Source: Flavobacterium sp. N2038
GTDB taxonomy: Bacteria; Bacteroidota; Bacteroidia; Flavobacteriales; Flavobacteriaceae
NCBI RefSeq assembly: GCF_025947185.1
Contig: NZ_CP110001.1
Location: forward strand, 2,542,001 to 2,606,000
Reading direction: 5' to 3'
Length of the DNA: 64,000 nt
Positions 27,615 to 35,380 of this stretch are shown in pieces; the stretch's first letter is position 1, and every line of letters starts with the position of its first letter. Position numbers and translations under genes: made by a program. A model generated the notes under the pieces. It was not told the DNA's origin. It ran no database searches and saw only the letters and a list, made by a program, of their open reading frames with translations.

Positions 27615-28166
27615 ATGAGTGCAACTTGGTACGAATGCAAAGTAAAATATAGAAAGACGGATGAGACCGGAGGGCAAAAAGTTTTAACAGAACCGTATTT
27701 GATAGATGCGATATCTTATACAGAAGCTGAAAAAAGAATTAATGAAGAAATGGCTGCTTATATAAGTGAAGAATTTAAAATCACTAATATTAAAGTAGCT
27801 AATTATGCTGAAATACACCCGTTTGAAAACGCAGATCGCTGGTTTAAATCAAAAGTTTCTTTGATTGCCTATGACGAAGAAAGCGGAAAAGAAAGAAAAA
27901 CCAATATGTATATGCTGGTTCAGGCAAATGATGTGAGAGAAGCTTTTGATAATACGATTCACGTTATGAAAAATACAATGGGTGAATACTCAATTCCGGC
28001 GATTTCTGAATCACCAATTATGGATGTTTTTCCATATTTCAGTGGGGAAGAAGAAGAAACTGCGATGCTGGAAAGATTTAATGCTCTAAAAGCTTCTAAA
28101 CCTGTAAGTGCAGAAGTTCAGGACACAATGGAATTTGATCCGGCATATTTGGAAGAGAGCCTTTAA
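27615..28166 (+). CDS. DUF4494 domain-containing protein
   Basis: 183 residues, soluble. The pattern WYECKVKYRKTDETGGQKV, EPYLIDAISYTEAEKRINEE, WFKSKVSLIAYDEESGKERK and ISESPIMDVFPYF is characteristic of DUF4494, a family frequent in Bacteroidota with no established function. Single-gene unit with its own promoter and a shared bidirectional terminator. Confidence 0.85.
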   Translation: MSATWYECKVKYRKTDETGGQKVLTEPYLIDAISYTEAEKRINEEMAAYISEEFKITNIKVANYAEIHPFENADRWFKSKVSLIAYDEESGKERKTNMYMLVQANDVREAFDNTIHVMKNTMGEYSIPAISESPIMDVFPYFSGEEEETAMLERFNALKASKPVSAEVQDTMEFDPAYLEESL

Positions 28167-28200
28167 AATTTCAGTCGTTTTCCAATAGAACTCAATATAT

Positions 28201-28236
28201 AAAAAAAGCAAAATAGATTCTATTTTGCTTTTTTTA
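28201..28236. terminator. Bidirectional terminator
   Basis: A-run, AAAAGCAAAATAGA stem, TTC loop, and the matching TCTATTTTGCTTTT with T-run. It serves both the DUF4494 gene and the convergent gene at 28250. Confidence 0.85.
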
Positions 28237-28249
28237 TATATTATACTTT

Positions 28250-28669
28250 TTAATAAAGCATTTTTGCCAATGGCGTTACAGCCGAAGCTGATTTAGGAAG
28301 TAAGGATGTGAGAGTTTCAAATTGCGCCGGACTTATGTTTTTTTTCATTTTGGCTATAAAAGACTCTCTGTTAGAAGTCATTTTAGAAGTATAACCTGCT
28401 TTATCAGTTGCCATTGTCGGTAAAATATTCTTCTTTTTATTTAGAATATCATTAACCAATGAATTTACCGCAGGTTTTTGAGCCTCGGTCAATTTCAATT
28501 TTGGAGATAATACTCCCATAACCTGATTCGATATACTCGCAACGTCAAAAGCGGGAATTGCTGTTGTTGAAGCCTTACTGGCTGCTTTTGTAATATCTCC
28601 AACACTTTGCGCATTTGCAAACGAAATGGTTCCTAAAAGGATTACTGCAATCAATAATTTTTTTTTCAT
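28250..28669 (-). CDS. Small exported protein, function unknown
   Basis: 139 residues with a signal peptide (MKKKLLIAVILLGTISFANAQ). The mature part is helical and Ala/Lys/Ser-rich (LKLTEAQKPAVNSLVNDIL, MTSNRESFIAKMKKNISPA), a pattern reminiscent of small periplasmic proteins that sense or buffer envelope stress, but I do not recognise a family. Monocistronic. Confidence 0.65.
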   Translation of the reverse strand: MKKKLLIAVILLGTISFANAQSVGDITKAASKASTTAIPAFDVASISNQVMGVLSPKLKLTEAQKPAVNSLVNDILNKKKNILPTMATDKAGYTSKMTSNRESFIAKMKKNISPAQFETLTSLLPKSASAVTPLAKMLY

Positions 28670-28901
28670 GGTATTTTCTTTTAAAGTTATTGTTGGATAT
28701 TAAAGGTAACAAAAATGTTGATTCATTGTACATGTTGTAAAACATAATTACTTGTATGTGTGTGTTTTATGTGGTTTTGTGAAAAATATTCTAAGTGTTC
28801 AGAAATTAAAATAAATCCTATCTTAGCTATAGAATTATGTCTTGATATAAAAGCACTTGTATCCTAAAAAAACAAACCAAACATCAGAAACCAAAATCTT
28901 C

Positions 28902-30428
28902 ATGAATAAAAAAACACTTATTTTAATTGGATTTATAATTTTAAAATTTGTTCTGCAGTATATTTTATTGAGTCCTGAATACGATTTGCAACGTGATGAA
29001 TATTTGCATCTCGATCAGGCACATCATCTGGCCTGGGGCTATTTATCTGTTCCGCCTGTAACTTCGTGGTTTTCGTATTTGATCTTTTTACTTGGAAATT
29101 CGGTTTTCTGGGTTAAATTTTTCCCTGCGCTTTTTGGTGCATTAACATTGGTAGTGGTTTGGAAAACAATCGCAGCTCTGAAAGGAAATTTGTACGCTTT
29201 AGTTTTAGGGGCAACTTGTATTTTATTATCATCACTTTTAAGAATCAATATGTTGTATCAGCCTAATTCATTGGATGTTTTGTGCTGGACACTATTTTAT
29301 TATGTTGTAATTGAGTATATAATAACCGAAAAAATGAAATGGTTTTATATTGGGGCAGTAGTATTTGCAATTGGTTTTTTAAACAAATACAACATTCTTT
29401 TTCTGTTAATCGGTTTACTACCTGCTATTTTGTTAGTTGATCAAAGAAAAATATTTGCAGAGAAAAATCTTTATTTTGCATTGATTTTAGGGTTGATTTT
29501 AATTTTGCCCAATCTTTTATGGCAGTACAATAATCATTTTCCAATTGTACATCATATGAAAGAGTTGGCAGAAACGCAATTGGTAAATGTAGATCGTGCG
29601 GGATTTTTAAAAGAGCAATTGTTATTTTTTATTGGCGCAGTTCCGGTAATTGTTTTCTCTTTTTACGCGTTACTTTTTTATAAGCCTTTTGCAAGGTATA
29701 AGCTGTTTTTCTTTTCGATAATTTTCACGCTTTTAGTTTTTATTTATTTCAAAGCCAAAGCGTATTATGCCATCGGATTGTATCCTGTTTATATTGCTTT
29801 TGGTGCAGCATATTTAGGCGAAATTTTAAAAACAGGCTGGAAACGTTTTCTGCAACCAGTATTTATTGCGATTCCGCTGTTGTTTTTTATTCCAATATAT
29901 GATCTTGCTTTTCCAAATAAAAGTCCGGAGTACATATTTAAACATCCCGAAAAATATAAGAAACTTGGAATGTTGCGTTGGGAAGACGGAAAAGATCATG
30001 AATTGCCGCAGGATTTTGCCGATATGCTGGGATGGAAAGAACTTGCACGCAAAACAGATTCCGTTTATGCTTTGTTTCCTAAATCAGAAAACACACTGGT
30101 ACTTTGCGACAATTACGGCCAGGCAGGAGCAATAAATTATTACACCCAAAAAGGAATTAAAGCTGTTTCTTTTAATGCTGATTATGTGAATTGGTTTAAT
30201 TTGAATATTGATTACAAAAACCTGATAAGAGTAAAGGAATTTGAAGAAAACAGTACTGAATTTGCGGAGACAAGTCCGTTTTTTCAATCCGGTTATATAG
30301 GTGGTGAAATAACAAATAAATATGCAAGAGAATACAAAACCACCATTTTCGTCTTTACAAATGCCAAAATCGATATTAATAAGCGGTTAAAGCAGGAAAT
30401 TAAAGAAAAAACAAATTACGATAAATAA
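28902..30428 (+). CDS. ArnT/PMT-type glycosyltransferase family 39 membrane protein
   Basis: 508 residues from ATG 28902; a TTG 45 bp upstream is less likely. Ten or so transmembrane helices follow the family start YDLQRDEYLHLDQAHHLAWG, with acidic residues in the first periplasmic loop (RDE) as in GT39 enzymes, SVPPVTSWFSYL and KYNILFLLIGLLP. A soluble C-terminal domain of about 130 residues follows. Such enzymes move sugars from polyprenyl-phosphate donors to lipids or proteins. The next gene starts 1 bp after the stop, so the two are co-transcribed. Confidence 0.85.
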   Translation: MNKKTLILIGFIILKFVLQYILLSPEYDLQRDEYLHLDQAHHLAWGYLSVPPVTSWFSYLIFLLGNSVFWVKFFPALFGALTLVVVWKTIAALKGNLYALVLGATCILLSSLLRINMLYQPNSLDVLCWTLFYYVVIEYIITEKMKWFYIGAVVFAIGFLNKYNILFLLIGLLPAILLVDQRKIFAEKNLYFALILGLILILPNLLWQYNNHFPIVHHMKELAETQLVNVDRAGFLKEQLLFFIGAVPVIVFSFYALLFYKPFARYKLFFFSIIFTLLVFIYFKAKAYYAIGLYPVYIAFGAAYLGEILKTGWKRFLQPVFIAIPLLFFIPIYDLAFPNKSPEYIFKHPEKYKKLGMLRWEDGKDHELPQDFADMLGWKELARKTDSVYALFPKSENTLVLCDNYGQAGAINYYTQKGIKAVSFNADYVNWFNLNIDYKNLIRVKEFEENSTEFAETSPFFQSGYIGGEITNKYAREYKTTIFVFTNAKIDINKRLKQEIKEKTNYDK

Positions 30429-30429
30429 T

Positions 30430-30954
30430 ATGATTGATTTTAGTTCTATTACTTATTTAAAATCCGGTAATCCTAAACAGATTTTGGCTTATAAGATTTT
30501 AACGGAAAATAAGATTTTAGAGTTACTTTCTAATTTTGATCCCATATTGGTTGGCACAATTCCAATTAGTATTGATATTGAAAACAGTGATCTTGATATT
30601 ATTTGCTTTTGGAAAAGTAAAGTCGAGTTTGTTTCTAAGATTTGTTTGCTGTTTGAAGATAAAACCGAATTTAAAATTAAGGAGACCTTTATTGACAATC
30701 AGGAATCTGTAATTGCGAATTTTTTAATTGATGGATTGGAAATTGAAATCTTTGGTCAAAATATTCCAACCAAAGAGCAAAATGGATACAAACACATGAT
30801 TATTGAACATCAGATTTTGGAAGTAAGAGGCGAAATCTTTCGACAGGAAATTATAAAACTAAAGCAAATGGGCTACAAAACCGAACCTGCATTTGGTGAA
30901 TTGTTAGGTTTAAAAGGCAATCCGTATCTGGAATTGCTGGATTATAAAATATAA
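30430..30954 (+). CDS. DUF4269 domain-containing protein (nucleotidyltransferase-like)
   Basis: 174 residues. LVGTIPISIDIENSDLDIIC has the GS-x-D-x-D-like layout of a minimal nucleotidyltransferase fold (acidic pair in NSDLDI), and YKHMIIEHQIL with GLKGNPYLELL near the end fits DUF4269. Activity unproven. Translationally linked to the GT39 gene upstream. Confidence 0.8.
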   Translation: MIDFSSITYLKSGNPKQILAYKILTENKILELLSNFDPILVGTIPISIDIENSDLDIICFWKSKVEFVSKICLLFEDKTEFKIKETFIDNQESVIANFLIDGLEIEIFGQNIPTKEQNGYKHMIIEHQILEVRGEIFRQEIIKLKQMGYKTEPAFGELLGLKGNPYLELLDYKI

Positions 30955-31040
30955 TTAAAAAATATTGAGATGCAGTTAGCTTTAGATTAGAGTATTAGCT
31001 GTTGAAAAAGTACTTTTAGTAAAATAAATCATTATTTTCT

Positions 31041-31070
31041 TTGTAAAACTGTATTTACTACGTATCTTTG
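31041..31070 (+). promoter_or_regulatory. tRNA promoter
   Basis: -33 TTG at 31041-31043 and -7 TATCTTTG at 31063-31070 with 19-bp spacing, the textbook Bacteroidota arrangement, ending 12 nt before the tRNA. Confidence 0.8.
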
Positions 31071-31082
31071 CACCCGAAACAT

Positions 31083-31155
31083 CGCGGGATAGAGCAGTAG
31101 GCAGCTCGTCGGGCTCATAACCCGAAGGTCACAGGTTCGAGTCCTGTTCCCGCTA
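31083..31155 (+). tRNA. tRNA-fMet (CAT), initiator
   Basis: Complete cloverleaf: acceptor CGCGGGA/TCCCGCT, D stem GAGC/GCTC, anticodon stem TCGGG/CCCGA around CTCATAA, T stem ACAGG/CCTGT around TTCGAGT, discriminator A. The unpaired first base (C1 opposite T72) and the three G:C pairs in the anticodon stem are initiator hallmarks. CCA is not encoded. Confidence 0.93.
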
Positions 31156-31162
31156 CTAAATA

Positions 31163-31195
31163 AAACACCACTTGAAAAAGCTGGTGTTTTTTTTA
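31163..31195 (+). terminator. tRNA terminator (repeated in each unit)
   Basis: AAAACACCA pairs with TGGTGTTTT and a T-run follows. Copies recur about 372 and 745 bp downstream as part of the tandem units. Confidence 0.8.
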
Positions 31196-31213
31196 TTTAT
31201 ACCATTTTGTAAT

Positions 31214-31468
31214 ATGGATGAATTTGTTGTCTACATTCTTTATTCTAAAAGATTCAAAAAAACTTATACAGGTTTTACTTCTAATTTAATTGAAAGATTT
31301 AAATCGCATAATTTTCTTGAAACAAAAGGTTATACACCAAAATTCAGACCATGGATAGTAATTCATGTAGAATTTTTTAATTCTAAAACTGAAGCAATGA
31401 AAAGAGAGAAATACCTAAAAACAGGTATAGGAAGAGAGTTTATTAAAAATTTTGTTTTTAAAGTTTAG
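31214..31468 (+). CDS. GIY-YIG nuclease family protein, copy 1
   Basis: 84 residues from the ATG shared by all three copies; an in-frame extension to 31172 would run through the terminator. VVYILYSKRFKKTYTGFTSN carries the YIL...TGFT form of the GIY-YIG core, followed by IERFKSHN and AMKREKYLKTGIGREF, as in the short UvrC-like single-domain (YhbQ-type) proteins. Catalytic Tyr, Arg and Glu positions appear intact. The stop codon TAG is also the first base triplet of the tRNA-like remnant. Confidence 0.85.
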   Translation: MDEFVVYILYSKRFKKTYTGFTSNLIERFKSHNFLETKGYTPKFRPWIVIHVEFFNSKTEAMKREKYLKTGIGREFIKNFVFKV

Positions 31469-31530
31469 CTCGAAAGGCTCATATCCGCCACGGCGGACAC
31501 AGGTTCGAGTCTTCGCCGCGGCGAACTACT
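31466..31530 (+). pseudogene. Broken tRNA-fMet 3' half, copy 1
   Basis: Homology to the tRNA begins at AGCTCG, keeps GGCTCATA (anticodon arm 5' side) and CACAGGTTCGAGTC (T arm), and resumes at CTACTAA. The anticodon-stem 3' strand is replaced by palindrome TCCGCCACGGCGGA (31484-31497) and the acceptor 3' strand by perfect palindrome TTCGCCGCGGCGAA (31512-31525), so it cannot be a working tRNA. Confidence 0.8.
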
Positions 31531-31585
31531 AAATAAAACACCACTTGAAAAAGCTGGTGTTTTTTTATTTATACCATTTTGTAAT

Positions 31586-31840
31586 ATGGATGAATTTGTT
31601 GTCTACATTCTTTATTCTAAAAGATTCAAAAAAACTTATACAGGTTTTACTTCTAATTTAATTGAAAGATTCAAATCGCATAATTTTCTTGAAACAAAAG
31701 GTTATACACCAAAATTCAGACCATGGATAGTAATTCATGTAGAATTTTTTAATTCTAAAACTGAAGCAATGAAAAGAGAGAAATACCTAAAAACAGGTAT
31801 AGGAAGAGAGTTTATTAAAAATTTTGTTTTTAAAGTTTAG
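31586..31840 (+). CDS. GIY-YIG nuclease family protein, copy 2
   Basis: 84 residues, protein identical to copy 1; only silent changes at DNA level. Same fusion of its stop codon to the tRNA-like remnant. Confidence 0.85.
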   Translation: MDEFVVYILYSKRFKKTYTGFTSNLIERFKSHNFLETKGYTPKFRPWIVIHVEFFNSKTEAMKREKYLKTGIGREFIKNFVFKV

Positions 31841-31902
31841 CTCGAAAGGCTCATATCCGCCACGGCGGACACAGGTTCGAGTCTTCGCCGCGGCGAACTA
31901 CT
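31838..31902 (+). pseudogene. Broken tRNA-fMet 3' half, copy 2
   Basis: Same structure and palindromes as copy 1, 372 bp downstream. Confidence 0.8.
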
Positions 31903-31957
31903 AAATAAAACACCACTTGAAAAAGCTGGTGTTTTTTTATTTATACCATTTTGTAAT

Positions 31958-32212
31958 ATGGATGAATTTGTTGTCTACATTCTTTATTCTAAAAGATTCA
32001 AAAAAACTTATACAGGTTTTACTTCTAATTTAATTGAAAGATTTAAATCGCATAATTTTCTTGAAACAAAAGGTTATACACCAAAATTCAGACCATGGAT
32101 AGTAATTCATGTAGAATTTTTTAATTCTAAAACTGAAGCAATGAAAAGAGAGAAATACCTAAAAACTGGGATTGGAAGAGAGTTTATTAAAAATCTTGTT
32201 TTTAAAGTTTAG
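31958..32212 (+). CDS. GIY-YIG nuclease family protein, copy 3
   Basis: 84 residues, one amino-acid change from copies 1 and 2 near the end (KNLVFKV instead of KNFVFKV), plus a few silent changes. An intact frame in all three copies suggests selection or very recent duplication. Confidence 0.85.
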   Translation: MDEFVVYILYSKRFKKTYTGFTSNLIERFKSHNFLETKGYTPKFRPWIVIHVEFFNSKTEAMKREKYLKTGIGREFIKNLVFKV

Positions 32213-32274
32213 CTCGAAAGGCTCATATCCGCCACGGTGGACACAGGTTCGAGTCTTCGCCGCGGCGAACTACT
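32210..32274 (+). pseudogene. Broken tRNA-fMet 3' half, copy 3
   Basis: As copies 1 and 2, but the first palindrome carries one change (GGTGGA instead of GGCGGA), leaving a G:T pair. It is followed by a different tail, CTACTAAG and a terminator. Confidence 0.8.
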
Positions 32275-32281
32275 AAGACAA

Positions 32282-32312
32282 AGCTTCAGAGAAATCTGGA
32301 GCTTTTTTGTTT
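32282..32312 (+). terminator. Terminator closing the GIY-YIG array
   Basis: AAGCTTCAGA/TCTGGAGCTT stem and T-run. The sequence is a diverged copy of the one at 35301-35332. Confidence 0.75.
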
Positions 32313-32429
32313 ATACTAAAACTTGATTTAGATTGTCAGTGCGAAGTCAGGAGAGATTCGCATAGCTTGGAACTCTTCGGGGAGCGAGGTTTAAGCATTG
32401 CTTAAATTATCAGTTTTTATTCTTATTTT

Positions 32430-33185
32430 TCAGTCCTTCAGAAACGTCAATACATAATCTCTTATTTCTTCACGTTGCTTATCAGTTGCATTATCGCACA
32501 TGTCGCTGTGAATAGTGTTAGGCAGCTTTATAATCGTTATTCCATATTTTTTCTGTTCTGCTTCTGTAGGTAAAACACCTGGGTCGGCAGGTTGGTCGCT
32601 TGAACGCAATGAATATACTTTCGGGTTAGTTGTTCTCGGTAAAGCCATACGCCTATTATCAAACGTAATAATTTTGCAAACAATGTCTGGATATTTTTGA
32701 GGGAATAATGCGGTCATATCTCCACCAATTGAGTGTCCTAAGAGTGTGATATGTTTAAAGTCTATTTCAGGATTTGATTTTTTTAATTCGTTTATTACGA
32801 ACATAATATTGTCTGCCCCTCGCTCCCAAAATGGTCGTCTTACAATTTGCGGAATTCCTTTTTCAGGAATTAAACTATCTGTAGGACGTTCGTGCTGAAT
32901 ACTTACGACAAAGTACCCTTTTGACGCCATAAAGTTGGCAAGATCTGAATAGGCTAAATAGGGTTTGCCTTCGTTTTGACTATAACCATGACTAATGAGT
33001 ACAACTCTAGGATGCTTAGTTTGTGGCTTATAAATCGCAATTGGGATTTCTCTGTTTCTTGATTGGTCTAATAAAGTCAACGTGTCCAAAGCAACGCTGT
33101 ATACCGATTTATTTCCAACTGATTTTGTTAGTGTTGAGCAACTTATCAGAAGTGCTAATGCCAAAACGTAAATTATTCTACTCAT
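32430..33185 (-). CDS. Alpha/beta hydrolase, predicted lipoprotein
   Basis: 251 residues. A lipoprotein signal ends ALLISC (C16), placing it on a membrane. VVLISHGYSQNEG forms the oxyanion loop; the nucleophile elbow is GHSIGG (S152); VCKIITFDNRR and NTIHSDMC carry the likely Asp and His. The overall pattern (PIAIYKPQTKHPRVVLISHG) resembles PAF-acetylhydrolase/dienelactone-type hydrolases. Substrate unknown. First of three minus-strand genes between the GIY-YIG array and the second tRNA tail. Confidence 0.8.
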   Translation of the reverse strand: MSRIIYVLALALLISCSTLTKSVGNKSVYSVALDTLTLLDQSRNREIPIAIYKPQTKHPRVVLISHGYSQNEGKPYLAYSDLANFMASKGYFVVSIQHERPTDSLIPEKGIPQIVRRPFWERGADNIMFVINELKKSNPEIDFKHITLLGHSIGGDMTALFPQKYPDIVCKIITFDNRRMALPRTTNPKVYSLRSSDQPADPGVLPTEAEQKKYGITIIKLPNTIHSDMCDNATDKQREEIRDYVLTFLKD

Positions 33186-33219
33186 TTTATTGTCTTTTGG
33201 GGTATGTCTTTTAGTATGA

Positions 33220-33360
33220 CCGATAACGCTCTGGCGCTACACGCAGACTGGGGTTAAGAAAGCCTTAAACTTTCGGTAAAAGACTAATTTTACAAATACA
33301 AAACCATCTTCAAATTTTGCCAAATGCCCAGCTTGTTTGTAGCGTGTTTTGCGTGCTGGT
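33220..33360 (-). repeat. attC-like imperfect inverted repeat 1
   Basis: Arms 33220-33253 (with AACGC, CGCTACA, CTGGG) and 33327-33360 (CCCAG, TGTAGCG, GCGT, GGTTA across the boundary) pair imperfectly over about 34 bp with a 73-nt centre. It abuts the stop codon of the gene at 33360, the position an integron attC site takes behind a cassette gene. AAC/GTT is conserved at the outer ends. Confidence 0.5.
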
Positions 33361-34259
33361 TATTCAAATTCTATCCTACTTTCATTATAGTAATATACTG
33401 CCTGACCGTGTTCTTCATCCCAAGTTCTAAATGAAATAATTATTGGGCCTTCTTCGTCAATGGGTACTATAAAACCATAAACTCGAACAAAATATTTAAG
33501 TTGGTCTATGTCTGTAAGTTCTGGTAAGCCATAGTCACCTCTCATTTGATTATAACTTTCCCAAAAATATTCACTTAATGTTTCATTGATTTTATATTTA
33601 TTACCCTCAATTAAATGAATTCGTTTAATCTGTTCGGCAGAAATATTATTATCAACCACTTCAAATTCAACCTTTGCAGTCGTAAAATTTAAACACATTA
33701 TTCCCGAATTAATTCTAGCTTCAAATGTTTCAAATGCTGGATTATAAAAAAACTCAAATGGGAACTCATAGTTTCTCCAAATTTCTCCGACTGGTATAGA
33801 TGGCGGAAGATAGAAAGGCGAGACTTGACAACTATATTTACTAAACAGTTCTATTAGTTTTTCGCTATTTTCATTGGTCAGTAAAACTTCTTTATTATTG
33901 ATTGTACTTGCAATCCTGTCGCGAATGTCAATGTTTAATCCACCGCTTAAAATACCTTTATTCTTAAATAAAATTGCAATGTTATAAATAGCATTTTTTC
34001 TTTTCGGAAATACCGCATTCTTACTTAAAGGGAAACACTGCAATAATTCATCTTTTGATGTTGAACTAGCAATAAGCGTAAATGTTAGATTTAAATTTTG
34101 ATCATTGTCAACTATTGAGTTTAGAACTTTATCATTACGTATTTCGGCTTGTTCGTAATCTACGAAATCATAAAGTTTGGCTTCAAAAGGTTTAAATTCT
34201 CTATAATATAGTTTAAAGGTATCAAACTCAATAGTCGATATATATTCTGAAATTCTCAT
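33360..34259 (-). CDS. Hypothetical protein in a cassette-like setting
   Basis: 299 residues, soluble, acidic. Not recognised. The last ~60 residues (DYGLPELTDIDQLKYFVRVY, GFIVPIDEEGPIIISFRTWD, EEHGQAVYYYNESRIEF) have the look of a small stand-alone beta domain of the kind found in many bacterial DUFs of immunity-protein type, but that is a guess. Flanked on both sides by attC-like inverted repeats, with its stop codon touching one of them. Confidence 0.6.
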   Translation of the reverse strand: MRISEYISTIEFDTFKLYYREFKPFEAKLYDFVDYEQAEIRNDKVLNSIVDNDQNLNLTFTLIASSTSKDELLQCFPLSKNAVFPKRKNAIYNIAILFKNKGILSGGLNIDIRDRIASTINNKEVLLTNENSEKLIELFSKYSCQVSPFYLPPSIPVGEIWRNYEFPFEFFYNPAFETFEARINSGIMCLNFTTAKVEFEVVDNNISAEQIKRIHLIEGNKYKINETLSEYFWESYNQMRGDYGLPELTDIDQLKYFVRVYGFIVPIDEEGPIIISFRTWDEEHGQAVYYYNESRIEFE

Positions 34260-34276
34260 TTGCGGTTGTTTCTTTT

Positions 34277-34430
34277 AACTTGTACACAAAGTCCTGTTAC
34301 TACAGTGGATTTGGGACTAAATTAAGCCCTATTTTCGGATTTGCTAAATCATCCCAAATACAAAACAATCTTTCCATTCAGCCTAATACCCAAATCCGTT
34401 GTGGTAGCTGTTATGGGCAGGTTATTTCAG
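34277..34430 (-). repeat. attC-like imperfect inverted repeat 2
   Basis: GTTACTACAGTGGATTTGGG (34296-34315) pairs with CCCAAATCCGTTGTGGTAGC (34389-34408). Outer TTAAC at about 34275 and GGTTATT at about 34421 extend the structure. It shares the GGTTATT right edge and an inverted-repeat layout with site 1, 1.05 kb away, and lies downstream of the minus-strand gene 34463-35014. Confidence 0.5.
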
Positions 34431-34462
34431 TATGGCAAATAATGTTTTTCTCTAGCATAACA

Positions 34463-35014
34463 TTAACTAATTATTTCTTCTAAAAGTATAAAATCTGAAT
34501 ATAAGGTTTTCTCAATTATTATATTTTTAGCTCTCAAAAGTTCAGGTTTTTCATTTTTTTTAAATAAGTGTTTATATAGTTTTTCTCCTTTTTTTTCTAA
34601 GTGTAATGATGAGTCAAAACCATCCAAGCTATCTGCTAATTTTTTACTAAAATGTTCAATTTTAACAACAGTATATTCTTTTCGTGTCTTTAATTTAGCT
34701 ATTAAATCTTTTTTTTGGTGATAAACGTTAGCATAATAATAGAAAAAAATAATTAATGCGACTACAATAGAAATAGTTATTAATACTGGAAGGTTTTGGT
34801 ACATCTGTTCAGAATAACTTTGCGTACCTTGATTATATCTTTTTTTTACAAAACTTTTAATAAAGTTCCAAAACTCTGCCGGGACAAACAAAATAAAAAC
34901 CCAAATTGATAAAGCAATAATTACAGATTTTCGGAATTTCTTTTTTCCTTCATTATAAAGATTTTCGATTATAATAGTTTCGTTCGATGTTAAGGGTAAA
35001 ATAGTTTTATTCAT
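34463..35014 (-). CDS. Hypothetical membrane protein with two transmembrane helices
   Basis: 183 residues. Hydrophobic helices at about 30-52 (VIIALSIWVFILFVPAEF) and 88-112 (LPVLITISIVVALIIFFYYY) separate a short loop with a basic stretch; the C-terminal ~70 residues are cytosolic and charged. No family recognised. It is the promoter-proximal member of the minus-strand group and is followed by an attC-like repeat. Confidence 0.6.
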   Translation of the reverse strand: MNKTILPLTSNETIIIENLYNEGKKKFRKSVIIALSIWVFILFVPAEFWNFIKSFVKKRYNQGTQSYSEQMYQNLPVLITISIVVALIIFFYYYANVYHQKKDLIAKLKTRKEYTVVKIEHFSKKLADSLDGFDSSLHLEKKGEKLYKHLFKKNEKPELLRAKNIIIEKTLYSDFILLEEIIS

Positions 35015-35286
35015 TTTATAGATATATCAGTTAAATTAATTTTTTGTTTATTTATAAGGATTCTGTTATCGTCTTTTTAACTAGTTGACAGTCTTCATGT
35101 GTCTGACTATATGGGGCTTATATGTCCTAAATAAGGTGTTATATCTGACAAATGTCAGTATTTGTTTGTTTTCAAAAATAGTTTTTTTATTTCATAAACC
35201 ACCAGACGGATTTTTATTTATTGAATATTTTTTGTACTCACATGAGTGTAAATTTCGGTGGTCTTAATGTTTTGATATTTGAATAC
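35015..35286. other. Non-coding stretch before the second tRNA tail
   Basis: About 270 bp, AT-rich. A small ORF-like frame at 35085-35267 has an atypical hydrophobic and Cys-rich composition and I do not regard it as a gene. It contains a short inverted repeat CTGACAAATGTCAG. Confidence 0.4.
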
Positions 35287-35332
35287 TTCCCGCTACCAAG
35301 AAAAAGCTCCAGAGAAATCCGGAGCTTTTTTT
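35287..35332 (+). repeat. Second copy of tRNA-fMet 3' end and terminator
   Basis: TTCCCGCTAC matches the last ten bases around the tRNA acceptor end. CAAGAAAAAGCTCCAGAGA and the following TCCGGAGCTTTTTTT are the undamaged form of the tail seen at 32274-32312. This marks the far edge of the sequence inserted behind the tRNA and includes a good terminator at 35301-35332. Confidence 0.65.
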
Positions 35333-35380
35333 GTAATAACTGTCTCGTCCTAAAATAAGTTGACACTAAATCGACTTATA

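Larger units (their letters stand above)
31153..32269 (+). repeat. Three tandem GIY-YIG + pseudo-tRNA units
   Basis: Units begin at CTACTAAATAAAACACC, positions 31153, 31526 and 31898 (373, 372 and 372 bp). Each contains a hairpin terminator copied from the tRNA 3' flank, a GIY-YIG gene, and a broken copy of the tRNA 3' half. Units differ by a handful of bases, the third most. Confidence 0.92.

Noticed and set aside
31466..32274. Three extra tRNA-Met genes
   Set aside because: The anticodon-stem and acceptor 3' strands are replaced by palindromes, so no cloverleaf can form.
35085..35267. 60-residue ORF before the IS element
   Set aside because: Hydrophobic and Cys-rich composition without a start signal or family resemblance; overlaps non-coding tRNA-flank sequence.
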